Shown: piece after piece, positions 22,201 through 36,256 of the stretch | How positions within the stretch are numbered: position 1 is the stretch's first letter | How the letters are laid out: each line of letters opens with the position of its first letter | NCBI GenBank assembly: GCA_022577435.1 | Contig: JAKOON010000011.1 | Location: 4,051,001 to 4,115,000 of the forward strand | Source: Embiotoca jacksoni | Taxonomy: Eukaryota > Chordata > Actinopteri > Embiotocidae | Direction of reading: 5' to 3' | Length of the DNA stretch: 64,000 nt | Made by a program: the position numbers and the translations under genes | The notes under the pieces: generated by a model | Databases searched by the model: none | What the model was told of the DNA's origin: nothing | What the model saw: only the letters and a program-made list of their open reading frames with translations

Positions 22201-25200
22201 ATTTAAATGCGTGTCAGATGCAGAATAGAATACAGGATTAGAAATGATGCACGTAATGAGGAAATAAACATGGGAAAGCAAAGGCAACGAGTTAACCGAA
22301 TGCAGATGAAGAAGCGTCAAGCAAATGAAGCAAGCTACAAAATGTTTTAATGCCTTACATGCTACATACTTATGCTTAATTTATGATTAAGTCATTAATC
22401 TGGAAAATTCAGCTCAACCTTGCAAGCGTTTTATAACGGAGCTGTGGAACATCGGAAACATGCTATGTCAATTAGTGCACCTAAGTGGAACTGATTATGA
22501 AATATTGATCAAAATATGATCTTCTCAAATAACAGTCACTACCTCCACCATGCACACTCATAGCTGCCCAATGTTCAAACGCTACACAGCTGCACAAAAC
22601 ATGAAAAAGTTCTGCTCATTAAAAAGGAGCTGTTTTATCATTCATCACGTATGTGCTGCAAAATAAATTGCATTGTGCAATCATAAAATAAAAATGAATT
22701 GTTTACTTCTTTTCTATATTTTTTTTTTTTTATTGTCAGTGGGAGAAAGAAACAAAGGTAAAGACATACAAAATGTAAACCCAGGAATTAAACAAGGTGT
22801 GGGGAAAAAAAAAAAAGACAAAGACAATGGAAATACAGTAGAGAACATGGAGGGTGGGGGAGATGACAGAAGAAGAGAGAGCGAGCACCAAGTGAAACCA
22901 AACATTCTGTCTTCTGTTTCCTCAAGCGGTTCATGCCTCTGCTTCCATTAACCTCCACGATGACAAGAAGAAAACAAACGGATACACCCCGCCTCTCTCC
23001 CCTGCACCCAGTGACGCATGTGCTGCTGAGGTGGGGAACGGATCACGGGCGACACAGATTAGGAGTCAACAGGGTTCCCTTCATCTAGCTGGATGCAGCT
23101 GGAGGGCCGATTAGACAAACCAAGCGTGGGTGAGGAAGGGGACGCCCGATGCTATCACAGCCTCTCAAACTAACTTCCACACTGGGAACTCTGCAGACTA
23201 CCGTGAAATTGATCAAGCTCCCTGAAAAGATGTCATAGTGTGTGTGAGTGACATGTCAAAAGGAAGGGGGTGATAACTGCTGTACGAAGATGCCTGGAGG
23301 TTGTGGGGGGGAAAAAAACTTTGACATTTGTCATTTATCACATTCTGGTAACTAGAGTCCAGAGTAGCTATTTTTTTCTCAATGTTTTTCCATGCATTTT
23401 TTTCTTCTTTTGTTCAGTGTGTTATTAGTTCCATGCCACAACTCAGTTATTGCACTACTTTCAACTATCAACTTGTCACATTCTCTCATGACTTCAAACA
23501 TGGATTCATTGCATATTTCCTTTTTATATATGGAGAATTTTGGCTCATCAAAAAAAACAACCTGTGACAATGTGTTTGATAGAATTATAAAGTTGTCAAA
23601 TATAAGTTATAAAATATAGTAGCTCATTTAAGGAACCTTGTGGTGAAACTGTCAGTAACTACAGACTTGCAGCAGCTTCATAAAAATACATAAAATAGGC
23701 AAAAAAGATGAAGTCATTTTTTTTAGTTTCATAGGGGATTTCATATTTACTAATGCATCATGATCAATAAATAACAATGGTAACTATCCAATAGTGCAAT
23801 GCAATAGAGCAATCGTTTAGTGTGCAAGCCTTGCTTAACAGTTAGTGAGACACTAATTACCCACGGGACTGCTTTCAACAAAAAAATATTCTTGAAAAAT
23901 AAGGCAGAAGCACATTGGCATCTTTACTGATAATAAGTCACAACATTAATTACAAAAAACATGAAGGTTGTAAACATTTTCCTTTACTGGTTGTGCACAA
24001 ACAAGACAGGAAATAGCTTTTGCAGGAGCAGAACTCTGACTGTAACAGCTATATCTGGCTGTGGGGTGGTTGCTGAAACATCTCTTGTTACTGGCTATGG
24101 GGGTAGTTCCATTGCTACAGCTATGACTACAACTGCTGCCATGAATGTTTACAAGACCAAAGACTGCAGCATTGGCCAAGAAAGCTCTGTGCTTCGATGA
24201 GATATGACACACCGCTACAGTACACTGCTGAAATTCACTATAACTCCGACAGAGCTTACACAGACATCTCAATTTCAACAAGCCTACTGAGCTATCATGT
24301 TGTTCCAAGTCCCCCAAAACAAATATATGTTGAAACTGATGACACACCTATTAGCAGGACGACATAACTGTCCACCGCCCTGCAAAACTGTTTTAAATTA
24401 CCAGTGAAAAATACATTTTTGTTGATCCGTCAATCCACCCTTAACTTCTGCATCTGTGGCCTTTGTGTATAGTATACGGCCTTGTTGTTTTAGGGCATTA
24501 TTGGCGCCAGCAACAGAAACACCCATAGCTGCAGCAATGTAATTGTAATAAATTGTAGAACAAAAAGTAGCAATTTTCAATCCATTTCTTTTTCAAAAAT
24601 TAAAATGAAGAAATCTCTGCTTTGTGTACTGAAAAGAATACGGTGCTTTTTTTTTTTTTTTTTTTTATCAGATCAACAACTGTTCTTTCTAGGTTAAGTG
24701 ATAAAATGCATGCTACTATTATGCTGTTTTATTTACCACAAAAAGATGGACTCTTCAAGTGGTCAAATAAATAGGAGGATAGAATCATAAACTTGTTCAA
24801 ATAATAGTAAATTGGGCACTGTTTTCCAGCATTCAAGGTTTATACAGTTTTCTTTAAGTGGTGTTATTCCGACTGCAGATAACATCTGTCTCTTTGAAAC
24901 AGAAATGATAGTAATCTGGCCCTCTGGTTGATTTTAAACATGTGAGGGTGTTATCCTGCCACCATGTCAGAGTTGCTCTCAGCTTCCTCAAATATATTGT
25001 CCTAAATTACTCAATTGAAAAGAGAAATTATTTTACACACAATCTGCTATCACAATCTGAAAAGAGTTGATCGGCTCTGGTCTGAGGTCTTGAATCGCTG
25101 CGGGACTGTTTGAATGCAGACACCAGAACTCCCTTTATGTCCTTGTCTCTTGCTAAATCTCTCTTTCACGCCAACACATTTACTTTTTCACTGAATATGA

Positions 25201-25962
25201 CCTCCACTTCTTCCAGTCACTCATCCAAGCGGTTTCTGGGTCATATTGACCTTTTATCAAACATATATATCTATGGGGACCTGACAGGACAGAGTACACT
25301 TTGTCATCTAGCCTTTTTTTTATTTTTTATAATGTAAGCAAAATATTTTTGCTCCACATTTACCTTTTTTCAACTGGAAAACGTGAACATCGTGTTGTGT
25401 TCATTTCTTGTTCCTGTTCCAAAATGACCATCTCCATTATAGCTGTTTATATAATACATGTTTCATCACCAGATGTTAGGTTAGATATTTTCATCATAAG
25501 TTTTGAACTTGTATTATTTATTTATGTAACTTTTATTATTTTCTATTCATAGCCTGCAGGCTTCATTTACCTCAGCTCATAAAAGTTGTTTTTGAGTAAA
25601 TGAAGTTTAATGTATTATTTTTTGTATTTTCTTTAGAATATAACAAACACTCAAATGACATTTTATCAAATTTCTAAATGAATGTCTGAAAACAAGAACA
25701 GTAATAGTGAAATAACCGATTCACCAACAATAAAAATAAATTAAAACCCCTACAATCTTTCAATCACTGATGGTTACATTGTGTGCTGTCATGCACATAC
25801 ATACAATACATGTTGCATGCCAGCACAGTATGCACTATGCGTGTCCTATATATTATTGATATAAATTGTTGAAACAATGATGCAATTCCTTGTGAGAGTT
25901 ATCAACATGTGTGGTTCCCAAGTAGGGAAAAAATATCCTACTCATGGAAACAAAGAAAGGGA

Positions 25963-25963
<1 letters not shown>
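19285..25963. other. Long unique AT-rich stretch
   Basis: No gene, RNA gene or known repeat family recognised. Contains T18 at 21113-21130, T20 at 24647-24666, a purine-rich tract at 21430-21540, a GC-richer block at 22975-23165, and a region at 23946-24580 with several open frames that do not resemble a family I can name with confidence. Confidence 0.4.
20175..20195. other. Short perfect hairpin
   Basis: Eight-base arms tcccatgt and acatggga around caaaa. The surrounding 80 bases repeat ACATG/ATGTG words. Function unknown. Confidence 0.8.

Positions 25964-26036
<73 letters not shown>
25964..26036 (+). repeat. (TG)n microsatellite, 73 bases
   Basis: Uninterrupted TG dinucleotide array, about 36 units. 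The open frames read through it in both strands are artefacts of the repeat. Confidence 0.98.
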
Positions 26037-26038
<2 letters not shown>

Positions 26039-28113
26039 ACTTAAACACACATGCATGTGGGGTTCTGGGAGAGGAAGTGTGTCCATCCGATAAATATATT
26101 CCTGAAGCACATTTTATGCACAAACTCTATTGTCATTCATTGATTTCTAATGATATGACTGGGAACACCACAGGTGTAAAATAATGAATGAACAGTATCA
26201 TCATTTATTTTGCCTGTTCAGATGTTGATTGTGGACAAAGTTATGGAAGCCTGTAACAGTCAGATTAAATTCATCTTTCAAAGAAAAAATACATAACAAA
26301 ACAAAACAAAAACTTCTAGATTGGTCTAATTTGACCAGAGCATAACATGAGGGAAGGAGTCATACAGAAAACCACAAAGCATATGTGAGCATCATTATCC
26401 TGTCCTTTCAGGCCCAGCTTTGATGCTAGAAGTTCACAAAGAAAAAGGTTTAGGGGGTTGATGTAATACTTGATAAAGCTGCACTACAGTGCTATATTTC
26501 CTTTGTCTTGGTCTATGACTAATCCTGGTGTGGAATGCACTAAATATTAAATGTATGCTTAGTTAAAAGAATAAAAAGGTAAAGCACTCCCTGTTTTCAT
26601 TTAAATTGGTCGTCCAGGTTTCCACCAACCAAAGAATCAACCTGTAAAGATGAAAAGAGTAGTGTTAGATTGAAAGCACTGTCAGAAAGCATTCGTATTT
26701 GAATGTGTCTGATTCGAGTAAGCGGAACAAATGGTCATGGAAATACTCGGTAGAGAACAACTCCTCTCCTCTGCATCACTTGCGCAACGAAAATAAAGAG
26801 ATAATGAGCCATCCCTGAACTGTCAATTATAGGCACAGTTATGTTCTTTGTGGCTTGTTTGTTTTGTCAGATGACACATTATCTCACAATACTTATTGTA
26901 TAGGTATTCAACATCCTCCAGATAATACTGTATGTACAGAAAGGCTGATAAAAATAGGGGTTATGTAAATAATGACTGAAACGACTATTATATCTGCCGC
27001 CTCTGGGGTTTTTCTCACCGAAGCAAATGCAACCACATTGCAAGTACAAGGATGCTTAGGTGGTACTTTACACCATTATGTTGCTTAGTTTTAAAGTCTC
27101 TGTTTTCTTTGTGTCTATCATTTATGCCCACTGAGGGGGAAAAAAAAAAAAAAAAAAAGTCATTTTAAGCCTGAAAAACTTTATTTCCTTGAAACAAATG
27201 AAAAGTTAGCCACCAGAGAATATACTTTATAAACAGGTTTGAATTGAAAAATCACTTGTTTAAAGAGTTTTGTAGAAATTACTCATTGCATCTTGAACTA
27301 AAAAAAGGAACGTTGCTCCAGAAGCAAGACAAATTTAAAGGTGTATCTATGATAAGTTATTATAGACATATTCTGATTTTTTTTCTCTGGACATGACATC
27401 CTAGATAAATATAGTTATATACAAAAGACGATGACTAAACAGTTTGAGTCTGATCAAAAGTAATTACAGAAAGTAGCCAGCAGAAATGGCCATTTTGGCT
27501 GACTGTGCTGGGATCAAGATCCAGACCACTGGCCAGGTGACTGAACCAATTTGCTTATTCATTATGGGACACTAGTTAGTTTATGTGAGCTGACTATTGC
27601 CATGGTTGCACTCGTTTCTCGGGAAGCTGGAAAAACAAATGCAATGGCAAATTAGCCTAATATGCCTACAGGTCGCTTCTCTTTGATGACTGACTTGCAG
27701 TATTAATTTAAACCAAAAGGCAGAAAAATAGCCCAATTGAATTAAAGTGGAAAGATAAATAATGGAGGTAAAGGCACAAAGCCAAGAGGACCATCCTGGA
27801 AGACAACACACCACAGGGAACTGGTCATTGCCTTCGACAGCCAGCTGAGGAGAAAGACTTTTGATACATTGAGTGAAACCTGCTGGTGCCCGATGTCTAC
27901 ATGTTTCCATGGAATGAAAATTATCCCAGTTGTATGATGAATTTGCAGCATCAGTATTGCCATCCTGGTGTTTAACATTCCCAAAATGAGCCTGAAGAAA
28001 ACTCTGTCTTACTAGACCTATTGGCTAGTGATGATAAGGACTCAGTTTAGTGTGTCAATAAGGAATAAGATCATTTCAAAGTAGAACTGGAACAGGAGAC
28101 GTGTGTTATGGGT
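26037..28113. other. Unique sequence
   Basis: No recognised gene or repeat apart from A19 at 27140-27158. A 109-codon minus frame at 27581-27910 has no domain. Confidence 0.45.
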
Positions 28114-28252
28114 ACCTTCGCCAAGGAGGTTGTGTTTTCGGCATGGGTTGTTTGTAAGCAGGGTTACAGAAAACCTACCAGCTAAATTTTCATGGAAGGT
28201 TAACGCATGGGCAAAGGAAGAGCCCATTACATTTTGGACTAGATCCAAATAA
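28114..28252 (+). repeat. Ancient dispersed repeat ('cgccaaggaggt' family)
   Basis: Contains 'cttcgccaaggaggttgtgt', a 'gtaagcagggttacagaaaa' block, 'ttttcatggaaggt' and 'gggcaaaggaagagcccatt'. I know this word order from many copies in fish and some invertebrate genomes. No termini or coding capacity are visible; the class is not settled to my knowledge. Confidence 0.6.
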
Positions 28253-30059
28253 TTGACACATTATGTGGCCTATCATATGCTAGATATCTTAAAATCCAGT
28301 AAACAGCAGCAGCGTCAATCGTGACAAAACAGGCCATTGTAGAAATACGATGGCTCTGTACCCTAATCCACATTCACTTTTATCTGTTATCCTCTGGGAT
28401 ACACATGTACCTTCTCAAACTTAATACAGCAAGCAGTCATTATGGATCACCAGAGGTGTACTGGGAAAGCCATTCAACCTTATCCGCTGGGACCGGACTG
28501 CCCGCAGCATGCTTCCATGCACACCCTGAATGACAGGCACACAGTGAGGGCCAGTAAAGAGACAGACGCGGCAAAGTGGTTGTAGTTGGAAATTTGCATA
28601 TCTGAAGAGAGTGGACTGCTGGCCTTTGCGGAACTCTGTGTTCTGTGAGTGACCTTTGAGTGTCTTATAATAATGAATTTAATATCTGCCATATGTAAGT
28701 GATGGGCCGCAAACAACCCAAGGTATGTAACAGTGTCTGAAAAACAGCCCATGCACTTAAGGGTTGCATTCCCCTTTATTGCATTCCCCAAGAACCTCTT
28801 ACATTAGTGTCTTCACAGAAATCACTGGTGACTTGACTTGTCTTAAGGATTCAGTGTAATCAAGTTGACTTAATGAGGGGATGTTTTGCAGTGCACAGAG
28901 TAATGTCAAATTGTGTCTCAGAAATAAGTAAAATAGTTGTACACATCAAGTGAAACCATTCCTTTCATATCTCAACAGATTTTGTCTTCAGCTGCCCCTT
29001 GTAAGTGGACCCTGGCAAATGCCAGGACCCCTGACAAGCAAAGGGCAATGTGCCAGAAGAAACTCATTAGCTTACCAAGGCTCTAATTGAAGTCCAACAG
29101 AGTAGGCGAGTGGTATCAGACAGTCCATGAGTGCTCACACTTTTGAAGCTTCTATCCTGTTCTGCTCACTTTTCCGTGACCTCAAACTGCCCTTTGAAAT
29201 GGCATGACAGCTTAAACCACCCACACATGTTTGAAGGAGATGTGGAAAAGCTAAAAGCATCTAGTGAATAGAAAAAAGGCATACTGTGGAAGTCTGTGTG
29301 GCATTGTCACATTCTATCAAATGCACAAGCCACAGAGTATGGTTGATACATCTGTGCAGTTCCAAACATAATAATTGAAGGACTTCACAATGTTTCCATT
29401 TGAAGGAGGAGGTACTATTCCTCCCGGTCCTCTCTCTGATGTGAGCTCTACGTACTCTTTTGTTTTCCACAATGCAGCAAAAAGACAAACAAATCTTTGT
29501 ATTAATGTACAGCAACTAGAAACATTTTCAACAGTGAAGATATCCCCTCATAATATGAGCAAAGATGTTGTTGTAGACAAGGGCACATTTTACATTGTGT
29601 TGATTCAGATATTCAACCACATTCATCTGAGAACAAAAATTGAGAATTTTGCTTTGGTGACCTCGTAGGATAGGACAACGTTCAACACTGCGTACTAACA
29701 AAGCCAAATAATAAGCAGACACAGTAAACACACTTAAAAGACGATGGGTGAATAGAAAAAAGGCAAAAAGCTAAACGAAAGGGAACAAAACAACAGCTGT
29801 AATCCACCTATGGGCTTTCTTGCCAAGAGATGGACATGAGAGTGATATTGGTCCTCTCATCTTTCTGTCAGTATGAAGCTACAACCAAAAGGAAGTTTGC
29901 TTCGCTTCGTAGAATTCATGGCAACATGAGGGATAGCTAGCCTGACTTTGTCCAAAGGCCAGATGTTCTTTGTCAAACAGCAGCAGAATGTCTCTGGTGC
30001 AAGTTTGTTTCCCTTCTTTCAGCCACCAATATAATTGATCCCAGTTATATATTTGCTGT
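28253..30059. other. Unique sequence with an 18-bp direct repeat pair
   Basis: No gene recognised. The word gtgaatagaaaaaaggca occurs at 29264-29281 and again at 29748-29765, flanking 466 bases that include a 97-codon plus frame and an 84-codon minus frame without recognisable domains. Confidence 0.5.
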
Positions 30060-30206
30060 AATGCTGTATGTTGCTTTATATTAGCATTACATAATTTGTG
30101 CCTTTACTATGTTATTTCACTTGCTATTGTTGTGTAACTATCATTTACACAGCACTTTGGTCCACATCGATTTTAAACGTGCTATATCAATAAACTTGAT
30201 TTGACT
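30060..30206 (+). repeat. LINE 3' end
   Basis: Ends with 'acagcactttggtccacatc', 'gctatatcaataaacttgat' and ttgac. The order 'cactttggtc ... gtgctatat.aataaacttga' is a LINE 3' terminus that is abundant in fish. The upstream boundary is approximate and no reverse transcriptase remains. Confidence 0.7.
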
Positions 30207-33200
30207 GCTATTAATATTACAATATAAGATATAAGACATTGCACAAAACTTATTATAATATTTTACTTTTTGCAGAATATATATAATACATAACTGAGTG
30301 AAAATATAAGGATGTTTATTGAAGACTTAGTGATGGGGTACATGTAACATTACTCTTTTCTTAGGGGGGTTAAGTAACTTGATGAACATGTGTAACTCAG
30401 CAACAATTGTTTTAGGTTGACTGTGTGGCACATTGTTAATTGTAATTATTGGATGTTATATAATACTTACTAAACCTTTTTAATGTCAGAGGTTGTTTTA
30501 GTTGACCTGATTTTTCTGCCTGTTCTGAGAAACCTCCGATCATCCTACTGGTGTATTGTCTTTTGTTGGACACATCAAAGCAAAGTATCTCCTGATTCCT
30601 CAATATTTTTCCTTGCCGAGTCGATGTTTTGCCGTGCAGTGGGCAGTTGTTCGGCAGGGAGCCAGCGGGAGCCAAGCTGCTTGCTACAGCGTGTGCAGTG
30701 ATTAATCATGCTGTGACTCTGCGTCTCTCGGGCCTGTCAACTGCTCTGGCCGCATGAGGTCCAGGAACATCTGGGGATGTCTGGGGACGTCGCAGGGTGA
30801 CCATGGCCCATTTGTCTCCCAGGGACAGCGACCAGACGTGCCGCCTCAATCTCACGTCACCAACACCCCCCCCCTCCTTACCCTCAAGGTCCCTGCAGAC
30901 CCAGCTTGGACAAAAGGTGTACACTCTTATTACATGACACATAACACTCAGAGGAACTGTGAACAGAGGAAGGCAATGTCTTGGGGCTGTACATCAATGA
31001 CAATAACAACCGGGGTTGGTAATATGCCTGTTGGTGAGCTATCAGGAAGAACAACAACCTGCTGGGTGTGGGGATAAGGCCTGACACATTGCGTTAGCAG
31101 GAACAGCTTTAAGACAGAGGTGCAGCTTGAAAAAATAGCACGAAAGAAAACATAACAACAAACTCATAAAGGTGCCACAGGGATAGACTGATAATATAAA
31201 TACATCTCAAACCTATTCTTAAAGTAGCACATCAGCGTAAAAGTGCTGAAAATATGCATTGGCTCAAAAGCTATAAAGGCTGACAAAAAGGAGAAAGATC
31301 CAAAGCGGTGTCGGTGACATGTCTTTTCTTGCAGGGCTGTGCAGGCAGATCAGCATTGCTGGAAATAACTACATGGCTTCTAACAAAACAAACAAGCCCT
31401 GTCCAAACCAAAACCATCTTGGGCTGGTCTCACAAATATGCCGAGCTCTGTCCTCATATGATATTCAGCTGCAAAGACAAATTCTGCTTGAAAGTCAGTT
31501 TTATTATTTTTAAATTAGACCCTACGGATTCCATTAAACATCCTGCTTCCACCTGCAGTGACTCATGTATGTAAAATACATACTCCCACACTATTACAAT
31601 AAGGGATTATGTATTTTTTTTAGATTGCTTTGTTTCTTGTAACATTTCAATGGCATTACTGGTTACACCACAAATCCAAATGTAAATGGTCCTAATGCAG
31701 TTGACCTACATATGAGATTATGGAATATGCAAAGCAATATTTTGAACAAATGCTTCCAGTGGGCAGACTGTTCACCCATTAACTCTGCTGAATTACTCCT
31801 GCAATCCACTGAATGTTTCACTTCAGGCATTGTGTCCTCTCGCTTATTTTGTAAACATGAATCTGATTATGTCTGTGGTACAGTCCCGGTGATTCACAGT
31901 AAATCAATTCAGCGGAGATAAGATAAATCAGCTGCGATGAAGTTGATACAGATGAGGTATTTTTGGGCATAAAAGAACCAGCTGATTATGCAGTGGCCCC
32001 CGTTCCTGTTCCAGGAAGCTGCCGTGCAGCAGAGCTACATGAGCCGCGCTCCCCCCCTCACTCTGTATCTGACGGTGTGATGAATGATCGCCAGCAGGAG
32101 AGCACAAGAAATGCAGCCAGGGCAGGTCTGACATGAAGGAATCATGGGATATACATGGATGTGGCTTTGTTAATGGGTCTCTCTCTGTTTTTGTCCTCCA
32201 GTCCCTGCAGCTGGTAGCTCAAGCATTAGATCTTTTGCGAGTAGCGGCGGCAGATTTGAGACCCTCCCTCCTGTGTTTGTCAGGTGGCAGCTCACAAAGC
32301 ATTGTTTTTGTAGAGGCTAAGATTTGACGTTTTAAATCCTGCTTAAATCAGTGCCATTGGACAGACACACACTCACAGACAGCTGCATAAGCACACACCC
32401 TTGTACTGAGACACATGGCTCACAGTGACTTAGCTGAGTTTGATGGGATTAGCATGGAGCTGGTGAAACTTCAGTAGAAGCCACATGGATATAGATCCTA
32501 ATCTCTTATGTGAAGGTCAGTGTATCTCAGTAAATACATTTTCCTCAAACCGAACACAGGGAAATACAAATTTGCGTGTCTGTCTACACACACAGACACA
32601 CAAATGTGTCAAGTTTGTGCACAAAATCGTTCTTTTACTTGAGGAACAATGAAAAAAAATAAATAAATAAATAAAGGTACTTACAAAGTAATCAAGTCAG
32701 TCGTCAAGTTTGTGTTTTCTGGACAGAATCTTTACTCAAACGGCAGCTTTTTCCTCTGTTGTGTGTTTTCATTGTTTTATGGGCGAACCCACCAAATGTC
32801 AATACTCACATGCCCATGTGGGGATTTAAATCACTGGCTGCACTAAGCAACACATCTGGCAAGTTAAATGGAAATTATTCTAAGAGTGTTGATGCAAACT
32901 CCTTGTCTCCCACAACAGCACTTTCAGCAGGAGCACTTGCTCGCATTCGACTGATAAGTGCTCCTTAGTTTTGTCGCCCATGGTGCTGAAGTAGATGGAA
33001 CCATTGTACTTGAGTTGTTTGACTTGAAAGGATTGTAAGCTATGTAATGTATTTCATAGAAATTGAACATAATATACAGATTCTAACTTGCTACATTTTA
33101 TACAACATGTTATGGATTGACGTATGCTTAGAGACAGCGGCTTAATTTTATTATATGCACCAACAACAATTCATATGGGTGATGTCAGTCTTCAAATTAA

Positions 33201-35943
33201 TGATCTTTTTTTATTAGGAAGTGGGAGCTTTCTTTCAAGGTAGAAAACCTTGAATCTATTCAAGTGTGTCAACCTACAGCATACTAAGGCACTGCAATGT
33301 AAACATAAAAAACAGACCATCAAAAGCAATAAGTGGCAACCCAGAAAAATTTGATTTCAAGAAAAACTGACGAATGGAGAAAAATAACATTTATATTCAA
33401 TATCACGTTGATAAATAAATAAAAAATATGGAAAATGGCCTGTAATGAAAGTGCCAGGTGGTCATCCTTACAATAAGTATGTTACACATCAACGGCATCC
33501 TTACACAATCAAGAGAAAGAACAGGAGGGGGATGGTGTCAGAATTAAAACTTTCTGTTGGCACTCTCCATCTATCTGAACAAATATGCTGGTATACAAAT
33601 GTCTCCATTTCTTTCATTGAAAGTGTAATGTTATTTAATCCATTACACACAGAGATATACAGATTTTAACTTTCTTTCTTGCCTGCGTGGTTCCTTTTTA
33701 ACTGGCTGCATAATCAACATGTTCAAAAGCTGAATTCATAAAAAACTAATCAAACATATATTCAGATAAGAATTTCATGTGGACCATGAAATTCCCAATT
33801 CTTTTTGGCATTATTTTGTCTGCATTCTTTTATCAAATTTTTGTGTTTTCCATATACCCTTTACTTAACATCTTTAATATTTCTGTTGGTTCCATGATTA
33901 ATGCTGTTTCCCATCACTGCATGCCTTTTTTTCTCCCAAAAGACACACTTTTCAGCTGGACTGAGCTGAGTGGCTGGAAGCGATTGCTCGGTCAGGCATG
34001 TTTAGTTTGATAAAAGTCTTAGTGAAAAGAGACAAGGTCATATAGAGGATGTTCTTCCTGACTGAATCAGCCGGGCAAACAAGAACAAGCAGCTTTTTGA
34101 ATTAAACTTTTTTTTTTTTTATGAGGGCAAAGTTGCTGAGATGGCTACAGATTTTTAACCGTGAACATTGTTTTTGTAGGTACTTCCACCATTCTGTTTA
34201 CTTTTGTATTTTTTGCTGCGTGTTCATCAGCACTGAAGATTGTTTAACAGTTAAGCACAGCACCTCTTGAATTATACAGGGGAATGGGAACAGGAGATTG
34301 AATCCCTGCAGAGTGAAATGAGTCAATCAAAGTCACAAAAACAGTCAGATGACTTTTTGACCAACCAATCAACTTTAATTGGCGGAGAAAATAAAACATT
34401 AACATCACAGACGCTCAGGCGATTTAACTGAAGTCAGTCAAACTAAATTGTCTGAGACATTGACATAGTCACATGGTGATGGGAAAACCATACATTACAG
34501 GACCTTTTACTGTATGGAAAGTGTCGATTTTTCTTTTAAAACCTTAAATCTTTGTCTTTTCCGGGTCTTCATGTGATGCACAATGCATCATATCAAAGGG
34601 TGCTTTAAGATAAAGTGAGGCCTTCTGTCTGAAAGCTAAACCAGAAGTGGAACATTCAATAGGATAGAAACCCAAAGCACAAGCAAATCCATCAAGGAAA
34701 GGCTCAAAACAAAGAAATGGATGATTCTGAATAGTTGTGGTGGTATTTGAAATAGGCAGTACATGGAAGAAAAAACCCTCAACATTTTGCAACCCAAAGA
34801 ATTTTGCATGGAAGAGTGGTCAAAAAAAAAATCCAGTAAACTGATGTCAAAGACTGGTGCAATTATATACAATGATAAAAGTGGCTACTAGTTTCTGAAG
34901 CCAAAGACTTACTTCCTTTTTTCCACAGAAAAATGTTACATCTATTGATATTTTTGTTGAATAAATGATATAAAAATAAATAACTGTATTTGTGGTGTTG
35001 TTCAAGTATTTTGCCTTTAACTGTTGGCACTTGTGTTCAAGTATAGCGCAACAGTATGCAGTATTTAAAAAAAAGAATCAAACGTTTGCTTGTCCAAATA
35101 GACTACAGTTTCCATGGGATGTACTTTCTTTGTCACATCTGTATACGGTTATACTATTTACAGCTGACAGCTGATATCCTCCCATTAAAACATTTAATAG
35201 GCTGATTGAATAAAATGAAGCTGTTATGGCACAAGGTTATTACATCACCTCCTATGTATATTATGTTCTGCTGTAAATATAAGCATCAAAATCCCCCCAA
35301 AAAACAAACAAAATGAACAAACACAAAAACTTTAGTCAGTACAACAATAACAATATGATGTGGGGTAATTTGTGCAACTGGCTTCACAAAAAAATTGGAC
35401 TATGGAGCGTTGCATGTGAATAAAAATGTAATATTCAAAATACAATAAAAAATACAAATACGAAATCGTTTTTAAAATGTAAACTGATTGCTTATTTTCT
35501 TTAAACAAAATATATTAAAAAAAATTCATCAGTCCTGATGTTCAAGATAGTGACTGAGGAAGAGGCTCTTCACACATCGCTGTCTTTGGTTCTGAATTCA
35601 CTGTGTGTCTTGCCTCTTGTTTGAGTACTTACTAACAAAGGATGTAAACAACAGAAAAATGACAATCTTTTTTACATTGTGTTATGCCCTAAACAAAGTC
35701 TGCCAGTGTGTTACAATGGATGAATTTAGAATATCTACTTTATGCTAAAATCTGACTGCAGTGATACAGACCTGTGTGACTTCAAGCTCCCTAAGATTGC
35801 AGTGCTTGAAAGACTCACACTAATTTGGAACCGCTGCACGGCTTTTCTTATTCTTTTCTTGGTACTTATGGAAATGAATGCTTAACCTTTGTGTGCATCG
35901 TCCCCTAAAACTCCTGATTGATGGAAATATTCATGTAGACTGC

Positions 35944-35946
<3 letters not shown>
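30207..35946. other. Long unique stretch
   Basis: No gene recognised. A GC-richer segment lies at 30620-30920 and another at 31980-32320; both could be conserved non-coding DNA. An (AAAT)n run is at about 32656-32675. Otherwise AT-rich. Confidence 0.4.

Positions 35947-36025
<79 letters not shown>
35947..36025 (+). repeat. (CA)n microsatellite, 79 bases
   Basis: Uninterrupted AC array. Long Thr-His and Cys-Val frames across this and the next array are repeat artefacts. Confidence 0.98.
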
Positions 36026-36026
<1 letters not shown>

Positions 36027-36096
36027 TGCAGTAGGTCTTGATGTCTTTTCTTTCAATGTTATCCAAGCACAAACAAGGCAAAAGAACACATGCATG

Positions 36097-36099
<3 letters not shown>

Positions 36100-36174
<75 letters not shown>

Positions 36175-36187
36175 CACACAAACACAT

Positions 36188-36253
<66 letters not shown>
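36100..36253 (+). repeat. Interrupted (CA)n microsatellite, 154 bases
   Basis: Array interrupted by cg at about 36168 and by 'aaacacatg' at about 36180-36188. It is separated from the preceding array by 74 unique bases. The spacer begins ttgcag and ends tgcatgcat. Confidence 0.97.

Positions 36254-36256
<3 letters not shown>

Noticed and set aside
23379..23570. Minus-strand frame with 'VVFFDEPKFSIY', reminiscent of the catalytic region of a Tc1-type transposase
   Set aside because: Only about a dozen residues agree, no flanking transposase blocks or terminal repeats were found.
23946..24347. Possible pseudogene of a Tyr/Ser/Ala-rich RNA-binding protein
   Set aside because: Resemblance is to low-complexity sequence only, and alignment needs many gaps; kept as an observation, not a gene call.
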